Below are positions 28,515-36,219 of a DNA stretch of 64,000 nt, in pieces (the stretch's first letter is position 1; each line of letters opens with the position of its first letter). The notes beneath the pieces were generated by a model that worked only from the letters and a program-made list of their open reading frames with translations, was not told the origin of the DNA and searched no databases. Source of the stretch: Luteimonas sp. MC1572 (GTDB taxonomy: Bacteria; Pseudomonadota; Gammaproteobacteria; Xanthomonadales; Xanthomonadaceae); contig NZ_CP067112.1 of assembly GCF_016615815.1 (NCBI RefSeq), positions 2,418,001 to 2,482,000 on the forward strand. The letters run 5' to 3'. The translations under genes were made by a program, and so were the position numbers.

Positions 28515-29682
28515 CGGCGGCCCCCCTGCCATCGGCGGCTGCGGCGGCCGGCACGTCGGCAACCGCGAGTTCCGCGGTCAACGTGAAGCGGTCTCGGCCG
28601 CTGCGCGGATCGGGCTGCAGCGCACCGGCCAGGGCCGGCGAACGCCACAGCGGCGACCCTTCCAGGCGCTGCACCAGCGACGAGGCCTCGGTGCTCAATC
28701 CGATCAACAGGATCCGGGTGTCCTCGATCGACAGTTTCTCGATGTAGGTGCTGTCGGGCAGGCGCCGCGACAGCTCATCCAGCACTTCCACCGTGGTCGG
28801 GCGGGCGGCGCGCGTGGATGACAGGAAGGCCATCCCTTCGATCAGGTCGACCAGCTCTTTCTTCTGCGCTGCAGCCCCGCGGGCGCGGGTGGCCGCCTGT
28901 TCGACCTGGGCCTCGAAGACGTCGGCGGCCAGCGTGCGGTTGGCCAGCACCTGCCACAGGCCGGCGGCAAGCGCGATCACCGCTACCGCGCCCAGCGCCA
29001 GGTTCCAGGTCATCCACGGGTCGGCGCGACGCACGCGGCGTGCGCCCGGCAGCAGGTTGACGCCGAGCCCGCCGCCGCCCGAGTCGGCGACGTCGACACC
29101 CGCCAGGGTGGCCGCCAGCGGGCCAAGCGCGGCCAGCCGTGCCTCCAGCAGGGGCCGTGGCACCACCACCAACTCGGCCTCGAGCTGGCCGTCGCCGCGG
29201 CGTGCGACCACGCGCGCGTCGTATTCGACTTCGGCCAACGGAAACGGTGTCTGCCGTTCCACCTCGAAAGCCATCACCTCGCGCAGTCGCTCGGCGGCGG
29301 CGGCCGGCAGCGGCAGGCTGCGGCGCAGTACGTCGCTCGCCGGCAGCAGCAGCCAGCGCGGGAGTTCGGCCACGCGCTGAGCGAGCAGCGGCGCGAGCGG
29401 ATCGGCGTCGCTGCCGGTCTCGGGGAACGGCGGCAGCTCGGCGACCGCGCGCACGGCGTCGCCGCGGTCCATCGACAGGCGCAGGCCGTCCGCACCCGCT
29501 GCCAGCAGCAGGCGTTCGTGCGCCAGCCCGAAAAGCTCACGCAGCCGTGCCGGCAGCCAGGTCGCGAGCGCCTGCGTCCACCAGCTCCAGAATCCGGCGA
29601 CGCCGGGGCGCAGTGACCCACCCATGCGCCCGAGGCGCTGGCGGATCGGCGTGCTGTCAGCGGTGTGATCGACGGCAGGCAT
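28495..29682 (-). CDS. gspL: GspL/XpsL, type II secretion platform protein recruiting GspE
   Basis: A 395-residue protein with an actin-like cytoplasmic domain (about 50-235: LLAAGADGLRLSMDRGD, MAFEVERQTPFPLAEVEYD), one transmembrane helix (about 247-268, NLALGAVAVIALAAGLW) and a periplasmic ferredoxin-like domain (about 310-385, LSRRLPDSTYIEKLSIED). GspL binds the ATPase GspE and anchors it to the membrane. Its ATG shares one base with the gspK stop (TGATG). Confidence 0.9.
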   Translation of the reverse strand: MPAVDHTADSTPIRQRLGRMGGSLRPGVAGFWSWWTQALATWLPARLRELFGLAHERLLLAAGADGLRLSMDRGDAVRAVAELPPFPETGSDADPLAPLLAQRVAELPRWLLLPASDVLRRSLPLPAAAAERLREVMAFEVERQTPFPLAEVEYDARVVARRGDGQLEAELVVVPRPLLEARLAALGPLAATLAGVDVADSGGGGLGVNLLPGARRVRRADPWMTWNLALGAVAVIALAAGLWQVLANRTLAADVFEAQVEQAATRARGAAAQKKELVDLIEGMAFLSSTRAARPTTVEVLDELSRRLPDSTYIEKLSIEDTRILLIGLSTEASSLVQRLEGSPLWRSPALAGALQPDPRSGRDRFTLTAELAVADVPAAAAADGRGAADARSNP

Positions 29683-30533
29683 CAGCGCGGAGTGGCTCCT
29701 TCTTCCCATCGCAATGGGGTGTAGGCCGAGCCCGGCACCCCGCTTCCGCCGGCGCGGACGACCGCTCGCAGGACGGCCTGGCGGCCATCTGCGAGCCGTG
29801 CGCGGCTGTCGATACTATACGTGCCGCTGCCGCCGCCACGCAGGCTTTCGGCAAGCGCCTCACCGCCGGCTTCGCGCAGGGCGAGCGTCATCGCCGGGTC
29901 GATGCCCAGCGCGCCGAGCACCTCGGCGCTTGCGAAGCGCTCATCCGGTTTCTCGAGCCCGCTGAACACCGTCAGGTGCGGCGCGGCGAGCGCGTACAGC
30001 GCCGGCGTCATGCCCAGCACCTGCTCGACTTCGGCGATGGTGTCGAACGGCGCATCCTTCGCGCCGTAGGGCAGGCCCGCGGCGGCGTACTGGCCGTCTT
30101 CGGCGCCGCCGGAGGCCTGGGTCAGCGGGTCGCTGTCGCGCCAGTCGACAATCGCCGCGGCGACCGCGTCGGCCTGCGACGGTTCCACGCCCAGCGTGCG
30201 GAACAGGCCAGCCAGCAACATCAGGTCGGCGGCGTTGAGGTCGATCTTGGCGGACTCGTCGAGGATGCGCAGTTCCACGTCGGCGCCGCCGTAGCGCCAG
30301 CGGTAGGAGCGGCCGTCGGCCTGCCAGGCGCGACGCGGCTCCTGGTCCTGCAGGCGCACCAGGGCGTATTCCAGCCCGGCGCGCGCCGCCGATTCCGCGA
30401 CCACCGCGCCATGCAGCACGCGGCCCTGCATGTACTCGATGCGTGCGGTGGTGGCGTACGCGCCGACCAGCGCGGCCAGCAGCGCCACCAGCCACATCAC
30501 CAGCACCAGGGCCACGCCGCGCTGCCTGCCCAT
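29682..30533 (-). CDS. gspK: GspK/XpsK, minor pseudopilin
   Basis: A 283-residue tip pseudopilin, larger than the others as usual. The prepilin-like N-terminus GVALVLVMWLVALLAALVGA follows a short basic leader (MGRQR). As in other GspK proteins, residue 5 after the cleavage site is not Glu. The SAM-like inserted helical domain includes DESAKIDLNAADLMLLAGL, AVAAAIVDWRDSD and a DTIAEVEQVLGM segment. The start and stop codons overlap those of neighbouring gspJ and gspL. Confidence 0.93.
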   Translation of the reverse strand: MGRQRGVALVLVMWLVALLAALVGAYATTARIEYMQGRVLHGAVVAESAARAGLEYALVRLQDQEPRRAWQADGRSYRWRYGGADVELRILDESAKIDLNAADLMLLAGLFRTLGVEPSQADAVAAAIVDWRDSDPLTQASGGAEDGQYAAAGLPYGAKDAPFDTIAEVEQVLGMTPALYALAAPHLTVFSGLEKPDERFASAEVLGALGIDPAMTLALREAGGEALAESLRGGGSGTYSIDSRARLADGRQAVLRAVVRAGGSGVPGSAYTPLRWEEGATPR

Positions 30534-31267
30534 CAGCGACGCCCCCGCAGCCGGTTGCGTCCACGGCCGCCGTTGCCGACCCCGTCACCACTTTGCACCG
30601 GGGAAGGCTTGCGCAGGCGCGTGCTGCCCAGGCCCTGGCCAAGCGCCGCGCCGGTGGCCGACTGCGGCAGCGCGACGACCAGCGGCGGCCACGCTCCGCC
30701 GTCCTTGCTGCTGATTTCCACCGACACCTGCAGCGGCAGTTCTTCGTAGTTTTCCCAGGTGTCGAGCCAGTCGGTCAGGCCCTCGTCGTCGAGGCCGCGA
30801 TAGCGGAAGCGCAATTCGACCAGGTCCTTGACCAGCGGCTCGGGCGGGCGCGGTTGCTCCTCTTCGATGGTTTCGCCCGCCAGCACCATGGCGAACGACA
30901 CGCCGAGTTCGGGCTCGCGCCGCCCGGCATCGACGCCGATGTCGTGCAGGTGAGGCCCGCCGCGACCAAGGTAATCGGGCAGGTCGGCGACGAAGCGGAT
31001 CCGGTCGGGCTCGCCGATGAAGCGCAGCGACCCGCCGGTGCTCTCGTCGCTGGCGAACGCGATCGGCTGCGCCGAGGCCAGGCGCCGGCGCAGGAAGCCT
31101 TCGACTGCGCGCATGCGGTCGGTGCGGGTGGCCATCGCCTCGCCGCGTTCGCTGGTTTCCATCGTCGCGCGCAGGGTGGTGAACGCGAGCGCCAGCCCCA
31201 TGGCCAGCAGCACCGTGGCCAGCAGGACCTCGATCAGGGTGAAGCCTGAGGCGCGCGCGCGCCTCAC
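30533..31267 (-). CDS. gspJ: GspJ/XpsJ, minor pseudopilin
   Basis: A 244-residue pseudopilin with a class III prepilin signal: a basic leader MRRARASG is followed by FTLIEVLLATVLLAMGLAL, cleaved after Gly with Glu at +5. The body has the GspJ pattern RTDRMRAVEGFLRRRLASA and LVKDLVELRFRYRG. The C-terminal 20 residues are Arg/Gly-rich. GspJ forms the pseudopilus tip with GspI and GspK. It overlaps gspI by 4 nt. Confidence 0.93.
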   Translation of the reverse strand: MRRARASGFTLIEVLLATVLLAMGLALAFTTLRATMETSERGEAMATRTDRMRAVEGFLRRRLASAQPIAFASDESTGGSLRFIGEPDRIRFVADLPDYLGRGGPHLHDIGVDAGRREPELGVSFAMVLAGETIEEEQPRPPEPLVKDLVELRFRYRGLDDEGLTDWLDTWENYEELPLQVSVEISSKDGGAWPPLVVALPQSATGAALGQGLGSTRLRKPSPVQSGDGVGNGGRGRNRLRGRR

Positions 31268-31689
31268 TGGCCCTGCCCCGGGTCCGGCTGCACCAGGCGC
31301 AGCGATTCGACCACCAGGCGCTCGGCGCGCCGGTCCCTGCCCCAGGCCAGCTCCAGCCGCAGCTGCAGCAGCCGTGGCGCGAACGGATCCTCGAGCACCG
31401 GGTCCGGCTGCAGCGGATCGACATAGGGCGCGACATCGAGCTGCCAGCGGTAGCGGCCGCCCTCCAGCTCGCCCTCCTCGCGCCCCGGCTGCAGGGCCAC
31501 GCCGACGCCGGTGTCGGCGAGCAGCGACTGCGCATGGAGCGCCGCGCGCCCGGCATCGGCCGACCAGCGCACCTGGCGCGTGGCGCCCGACAGCGTGCCC
31601 AGCAGCAGCGTGAGCGCCAGGGCCAGGATGCCGAAGGCGACCAGCACCTCGATCAGGGTGTAGCCCTGCTGGCGGCGCATGCTGCTCAC
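31264..31689 (-). CDS. gspI: GspI/XpsI, minor pseudopilin
   Basis: A 141-residue pseudopilin. The leader MSSMRRQQG is followed by YTLIEVLVAFGILALALTLL, a standard prepilin peptidase site with Glu at +5. The body is short, with VESLRLVQPDPGQ at the end. I use the GTG at 31689, which overlaps the gspH stop as GTGA; an ATG at 31680 would give a leader of six residues. GspI nucleates the tip complex. Confidence 0.92.
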   Translation of the reverse strand: MSSMRRQQGYTLIEVLVAFGILALALTLLLGTLSGATRQVRWSADAGRAALHAQSLLADTGVGVALQPGREEGELEGGRYRWQLDVAPYVDPLQPDPVLEDPFAPRLLQLRLELAWGRDRRAERLVVESLRLVQPDPGQGQ

Positions 31690-32159
31690 GGCGCGGGCTC
31701 GCTGCGATGCAGGCTGACTTCGCCGGTCAGCCAGGCGACGTCGATATCCCAGGCCGCGGTGCGGAAGCTCAGCTGCACGCGGCCGCCGGTGGACGCGCCG
31801 TCGCCGAAGAACATGATCGCGCCGATGCCGTCCGCCGGTTGCACCTCGCGGGCGCCGGTGAAGTGGATGCCGAGCCGCTCCGGCACTTCGCCGCTGCGGC
31901 CGTCGGCGCCCTGCCAGGCGTGGCTGGCGGGATCGATGCTGAAGGTCTGCGGCGTGCCGGTGGCGATCGCGCGGGCGCGTGTGAAGCGCAGCTGCGCGGC
32001 GATGTCGCTCACCGCCGACTTCAGCTGCATGCGTTCGAATCCCCCGGTGAGCACGCCGGCGGCGAGCACGCCCATGGCGGCGAACAACGCCACCACCAGC
32101 ATCACCTCCAGCAGCGAGAAACCCGCCGCCCGGCGCGTTCCGCTGCGTCCGGCGCCCAT
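31686..32159 (-). CDS. gspH: GspH/XpsH, minor pseudopilin
   Basis: A 157-residue pseudopilin with leader MGAGRSGTRRAAG and hydrophobic helix FSLLEVMLVVALFAAMGVLA (Glu at +5). The body has the GspH/FimT pattern AAQLRFTRARAIATGTP and FFGDGAST. The ATG at 32159 is preferred because it places the prepilin leader correctly; the frame is open further upstream into gspG. It lies 11 nt after gspG and overlaps gspI by 4 nt. Confidence 0.92.
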   Translation of the reverse strand: MGAGRSGTRRAAGFSLLEVMLVVALFAAMGVLAAGVLTGGFERMQLKSAVSDIAAQLRFTRARAIATGTPQTFSIDPASHAWQGADGRSGEVPERLGIHFTGAREVQPADGIGAIMFFGDGASTGGRVQLSFRTAAWDIDVAWLTGEVSLHRSEPAP

Positions 32160-32170
32160 GTACCTGGCCT

Positions 32171-32605
32171 TTACTCGTACCGGATGTCGGCGTCGACGCT
32201 CTCGCCGCCGGGCTTGCGGTCGGCGCCGTAGCTCACCAGGTCGAAGCGGCCGGTCTCGCCGGGAACGCGGTACTCGAGCGGCGTCTTCCACGGGTCGTTG
32301 AGATCCGCCGCCTTGGCGTACGGACCAAGCCAGCCGCTGGCGTTGCCGGGCGCGCTCACCAGTTCGCCGAGCGTGGCCGGCAGCACGCCGGTGTCCATCT
32401 CGAACTGCTGGATCTTCTGCGCGACCGTCTGCACCTGCGACTGCGCCAGGCGGAAGCGGGCGTTGTCGCCGCCGCCGAGGATCTGGCTGGCCGCGAACGC
32501 GACGATGCCGCCGATCAGGATCGTGACGATGATGATCTCGATGAGGCTGAAGCCGGCCTGCGTCGAGCGACGGGGGGGACGTTTGCTTGCACGGTGGAAT
32601 GTCAT
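32171..32605 (-). CDS. gspG: GspG/XpsG, major pseudopilin
   Basis: A 144-residue major pseudopilin. The leader MTFHRASKRPPRRSTQAG is followed by FSLIEIIIVTILIGGIVAFA. The C-terminus has the calcium-site region of GspG: LNDPWKTPLEYRVPG, then DLVSYGADRKPGGESVDADI. The leader is longer and more basic than typical. It starts 2 nt after the gspF stop. It polymerises to the pseudopilus body. Confidence 0.95.
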   Translation of the reverse strand: MTFHRASKRPPRRSTQAGFSLIEIIIVTILIGGIVAFAASQILGGGDNARFRLAQSQVQTVAQKIQQFEMDTGVLPATLGELVSAPGNASGWLGPYAKAADLNDPWKTPLEYRVPGETGRFDLVSYGADRKPGGESVDADIRYE

Positions 32606-32607
32606 CT

Positions 32608-33825
32608 TCAACCCATTGTGTTGGTGAGCCCGTAGATCGGGATCAGGACGGCCAGGATGACCACGCCGACGACGGTGGCCAGGACCATGGTGATGACCGG
32701 GATCAGCGCGGCCATGAGCCTGTCGAGCGCCTGGCTGGTTTCCTGCTCGAAGGTGTCCGCGGTCTTCAGCAGCATAGTATCCAACGCGCCTGACTCCTCG
32801 CCCACCTGGATCATCTGCACCGCCAGGCGCGGGAAGCGCTTGCCGCGTGCCAGCGCGGTCGACAGCGCCACGCCGTTCTTCACCTCTTCCGCAGCCGCTT
32901 CGACATCGGTCGCCAGCGCGCGGTTGCCCAGCACCGCGCGGCCGATGCCGAGCGCCGTGATCAGCGGCACTCCATTCTTGAGCAGGGTGCCGAGGGTGCG
33001 CGCGAGGCGCGCGGTCTCCAGGCGCGCCACCAGCGAGCCGACCAGCTTCTGGCGCAGCAGCCAGTCGTCGAACCACGCCCTGAACGCGGGCGCGCGCAGC
33101 TTGCGCTCGAACCACCAGGCCAGCAGCGCCGGGGCCACCACCAGCACGATCCACCACTGGCGCACGAAATTGCTGATTCCGAGCACCAGCACGGTGAACC
33201 ACGACAGCTCCGCATCAAGGCTTTCGTACATGTCGGCGAACTGCGGCACCACATAGCCAAGCAGGAACAGCAGCGCGAAGCCCACCACCACCAGCAGGAT
33301 GGCCGGATAGATCAGCGCGTTGATCACCTTGCCGCGCAGCGCCCGGCTGCGCTCCATGTAGTCGGCCAGGCGCTGCAGCGTTTCCTGCATGGTGCCGCCC
33401 GCCTCGCCGGCGCGCACCATGTTGATGTAGAGCCGGGAGAACGTGCCGTGCTGGCGCTCGAGCGCGGTCGACAGCGCGGTGCCCCCGCGCACCTGGTCGC
33501 GGACATCGGTGACCACGCGTTTGGCCGCCGGGTCTTCCGGCAGCTCCAGCAGGATCGTCAGCGCGCGGTCCAGCGGCTGGCCAGCGCCGAGCAGCGTCGC
33601 CAGCTGCTGCGTGAACTGCACCAGGCGCTCACCGGAAAACGGCTTGGGCTTGAACAGGGCTTTCCAGGCGCCATCGCCACCGCCATCGCCGGCCAGCCGC
33701 GCTTCGATCGGCAGGTGGCCCTGCTCCTGCAGGCGCAGCGCCACCTCGGCGTCGCTGGCGGCCTCCATCTGGCCGTCCAGGGTCTCGCCGCGGCTGTTGA
33801 GCGCCTTGTAGCGGTACAGGGGCAT
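32608..33825 (-). CDS. gspF: GspF/XpsF, type II secretion inner membrane platform
   Basis: A 405-residue polytopic protein with two repeated GspF domains (about 70-193 and 272-395) and three membrane segments (about 168-192, 220-240, 372-395). Motifs: FTQQLATLLGAGQPLDRAL, GTFSRLYINMVRAGEAGG, RTLGTLLKNGVPLITAL and RLAVQMIQVGEESG. GspF is the core of the platform with E, L and M. It is 2 nt after gspE. Confidence 0.96.
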   Translation of the reverse strand: MPLYRYKALNSRGETLDGQMEAASDAEVALRLQEQGHLPIEARLAGDGGGDGAWKALFKPKPFSGERLVQFTQQLATLLGAGQPLDRALTILLELPEDPAAKRVVTDVRDQVRGGTALSTALERQHGTFSRLYINMVRAGEAGGTMQETLQRLADYMERSRALRGKVINALIYPAILLVVVGFALLFLLGYVVPQFADMYESLDAELSWFTVLVLGISNFVRQWWIVLVVAPALLAWWFERKLRAPAFRAWFDDWLLRQKLVGSLVARLETARLARTLGTLLKNGVPLITALGIGRAVLGNRALATDVEAAAEEVKNGVALSTALARGKRFPRLAVQMIQVGEESGALDTMLLKTADTFEQETSQALDRLMAALIPVITMVLATVVGVVILAVLIPIYGLTNTMG

Positions 33826-33827
33826 GC

Positions 33828-35534
33828 TCAGGCGTCCTCGGTGACCCGCAACACTTCCTCGATCGTGGTCATGCCGGCCATCGCCTTGATGATCCCGTCC
33901 TCGTACATGGTGCGCATGCCGCCCTCGCGGGCCAGCTGCTCGATCTCGCCCATGCCGGCATGGCGCATGACGGCGCGCCGCAGCGCGTCGTTCATCACCA
34001 GGAATTCCATGATCGTGGTGCGGCCGAGGTAACCGGTGGGCGCGATGGCCGAGGCGCGCGGGCGGTACAGGAAGATCTCGCCGTCCGGCTGGTACTTGCG
34101 CAGCGCGAACTTGTCGATTTCCTCCGGCGACGCCGGGTAGCGCTCCGCGTGCGTCGGCTCCAGGCGGCGCACCAGGCGCTGCGCGAGGATGCCGTTGATG
34201 GTCGAGGTGAGCAGGTAGTCCTCCACACCCATGTCCAGCATGCGCGTGATGCCGCCGGCGGCGTTGTTGGTGTGCAGCGTGGACAGCACGAGATGCCCGG
34301 TGAGCGCCGACTGGATGGCGATGCGCGCGGTCTCGAGGTCGCGCATCTCGCCGATCATGATGATGTCCGGGTCCTGGCGCACGATCGAACGCAGCGCATG
34401 CGAGAAATCGAGCCCGATCTGCGGCTTGGCCTGGATCTGGTTGATGCCCTCGATCTGGTACTCGACCGGATCCTCGACGGTGATGATCTTGACGTCGGCG
34501 GTGTTGAGCTTGGACAGCGCCGTGTACAGCGTGGTGGTCTTGCCGGAGCCGGTGGGCCCGGTGACCAGCAGGATGCCGTGCGGCTGCTGCAGCACGGCCT
34601 CGAACTGCGGCAGGAAGTTGTCGGTGAAGCCGAGCTTGTGGAAGTCGAACACCACCGTCTCGCGGTCGAGCAGGCGCATCACCACGCTCTCGCCGTGCGC
34701 GGTGGGCACGGTGCTGACGCGCAGGTCGAGCTCCTTGCCCTGCACGCGCAGCATGATCCGGCCGTCCTGGGGCAGGCGGCGCTCGGCGATGTTGAGCTTG
34801 GCCATGATCTTGATGCGGCTGATCACCGCCGCGGTGAGGTTGGTAGGCGGGCTCTCACCCTCCTCCAGCACGCCGTCCACGCGGTAGCGGACCTTCAGCC
34901 TGTTCTCGAACGGCTCGACGTGGATGTCGGACGCACGCAGTTCGACCGCGCGCTGGATCACCAGGTTCACCAGGCGGATCACCGGCGCCTCGCTGGCGAG
35001 GTCGCGCAGGTGCTCGACGTCGTCCATGTCGCCGCCATCACCCTCCGCGGTCTCGATGATCGCGCCCATCGCGCTGCGGCCCTGGCCGTACCAGCGCTCC
35101 ACCAGGTCGGCGATCTCCGAGCGCAATGCGACGCGTGCGTGCACGTCCTTGCCGGTCGCCAGGCGTACGGCGTCCAGCGCATACGGCTCCTGCGGATCGG
35201 CCGCGAGCACGTCGACGTAGCCATCGCCCTCCGCCACCGGCACCACGTGGAACTGCTTCATGAAGCGCGCGGTGAGCGCCACGCCCTCGGGCGGCAGTTC
35301 CGGCATGTCCTTGGCGCTGGCCAGCGGCAGGCCGAGGACGGACGAACAGGCTTCGGCGTGGTCGCGTTCCGACACCAGGCCGAGCCGGGTGAGCAGCGAC
35401 AGCAGGCTGCCGCCGGTTTCGTCCTGTAGGCGCCTGGCACGCGCGAGATCGGCGTCTTTCAGGCGTCCTTTTTCGAGCAGGGCAGTGACGATCTGCTCGT
35501 CGGCGGATGCGGGGATCGTGACGGTGCTGTTCAC
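33828..35534 (-). CDS. gspE: GspE/XpsE, type II secretion ATPase
   Basis: A 568-residue hexameric ATPase that drives pseudopilus assembly. N1 domain about 12-110 binds GspL. The catalytic domains show RASDIHVEPFENRLKVRYR, Walker A GPTGSGKTTTLYTAL, Asp box ITVEDPVEYQI, Walker B PDIIMIGEMRDLETA and His box TGHLVLSTLHTNNA. The C-terminal segment, where most GspE proteins carry a CxxC-x29-CxxC zinc motif, has no cysteine (LVRRLEPTHAERYPAS and onward). The only Cys I see is in EACSSV near residue 62. It starts with GTG and heads the operon. Confidence 0.96.
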   Translation of the reverse strand: MNSTVTIPASADEQIVTALLEKGRLKDADLARARRLQDETGGSLLSLLTRLGLVSERDHAEACSSVLGLPLASAKDMPELPPEGVALTARFMKQFHVVPVAEGDGYVDVLAADPQEPYALDAVRLATGKDVHARVALRSEIADLVERWYGQGRSAMGAIIETAEGDGGDMDDVEHLRDLASEAPVIRLVNLVIQRAVELRASDIHVEPFENRLKVRYRVDGVLEEGESPPTNLTAAVISRIKIMAKLNIAERRLPQDGRIMLRVQGKELDLRVSTVPTAHGESVVMRLLDRETVVFDFHKLGFTDNFLPQFEAVLQQPHGILLVTGPTGSGKTTTLYTALSKLNTADVKIITVEDPVEYQIEGINQIQAKPQIGLDFSHALRSIVRQDPDIIMIGEMRDLETARIAIQSALTGHLVLSTLHTNNAAGGITRMLDMGVEDYLLTSTINGILAQRLVRRLEPTHAERYPASPEEIDKFALRKYQPDGEIFLYRPRASAIAPTGYLGRTTIMEFLVMNDALRRAVMRHAGMGEIEQLAREGGMRTMYEDGIIKAMAGMTTIEEVLRVTEDA

Positions 35535-35691
35535 GTGTTCCGGAGGGATTGCATGCGGTGGCCGACTTTAGCAGACGGCTCCCCATGGTTACGGTTGCCG
35601 GTGCGCAGTGGCCGGACCACGCCCGATCTCCCGTTTGCACGCAGTGCATGGCTCTCGCCACGCCCACCTTTCCTGCAACGGGATACCACAC

Positions 35692-36195
35692 ATGACGAAG
35701 ACGATGCTCCTCCTGGCGACCATGCTCGCTCTGCCCACCGCGGCCCACGCCGGAAGCCTGCCGGCTCCGGATTCGCGCATCACCATGGCCGCGGGCGCCT
35801 GCCAGACCGCCCTGCCGGTGTTCGACGGCGTGGTCCGCAAGCGCCCGCTCGCGGTCCAGAACGAAGGCGGCACCACCACGTTCGTCACCTGTGGCATGGA
35901 GGGCAAGTTCTACGGCCAGGCGTCAAGCGCGATCGTGTTCGTCGCCCTGGTCAACAATTCCAGCAGTCCGGCCACGGTGCACTGCACCCTCGTCGACGGC
36001 CGGAATGGTTTGACGGATCCGGTCTACCGTCCCAGGTCGGTAGAGCTGGCCGCCAACCAGCCGATCGCGGAACTGGTCTGGTCGAGCGCCGAGAACGAAG
36101 GCGAGAACTTCACGTACCCGGCGATCAGCTGCGCCCTGCCTCCCGGCACCGGCATCAGGGCCGTCGGCCAGGAGTTCCTGGCGCCCGCGCCCTGA
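35692..36195 (+). CDS. Secreted hypothetical protein
   Basis: I do not recognise this gene. It encodes 167 residues starting at the ATG at 35692, with a clear signal peptide (MTKTMLLLATMLALPTAAHA, cleavage near AHA-GS). The mature protein has four cysteines (in GACQT, TCGME, HCTLV, SCALP) that could form two disulfides, an Asn/Ser-rich beta-type stretch (VALVNNSSSPATVH) and a conserved-looking YRPRSVELAANQPIAELVW segment. It stands alone between gspE (divergent, 157 bp) and purL (convergent, 24 bp). A periplasmic or secreted protein, possibly a T2SS client, is a guess from location only. Confidence 0.7.
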   Translation: MTKTMLLLATMLALPTAAHAGSLPAPDSRITMAAGACQTALPVFDGVVRKRPLAVQNEGGTTTFVTCGMEGKFYGQASSAIVFVALVNNSSSPATVHCTLVDGRNGLTDPVYRPRSVELAANQPIAELVWSSAENEGENFTYPAISCALPPGTGIRAVGQEFLAPAP

Positions 36196-36219
36196 CGCCG
36201 TGCGATCCGCGGGCGACGG

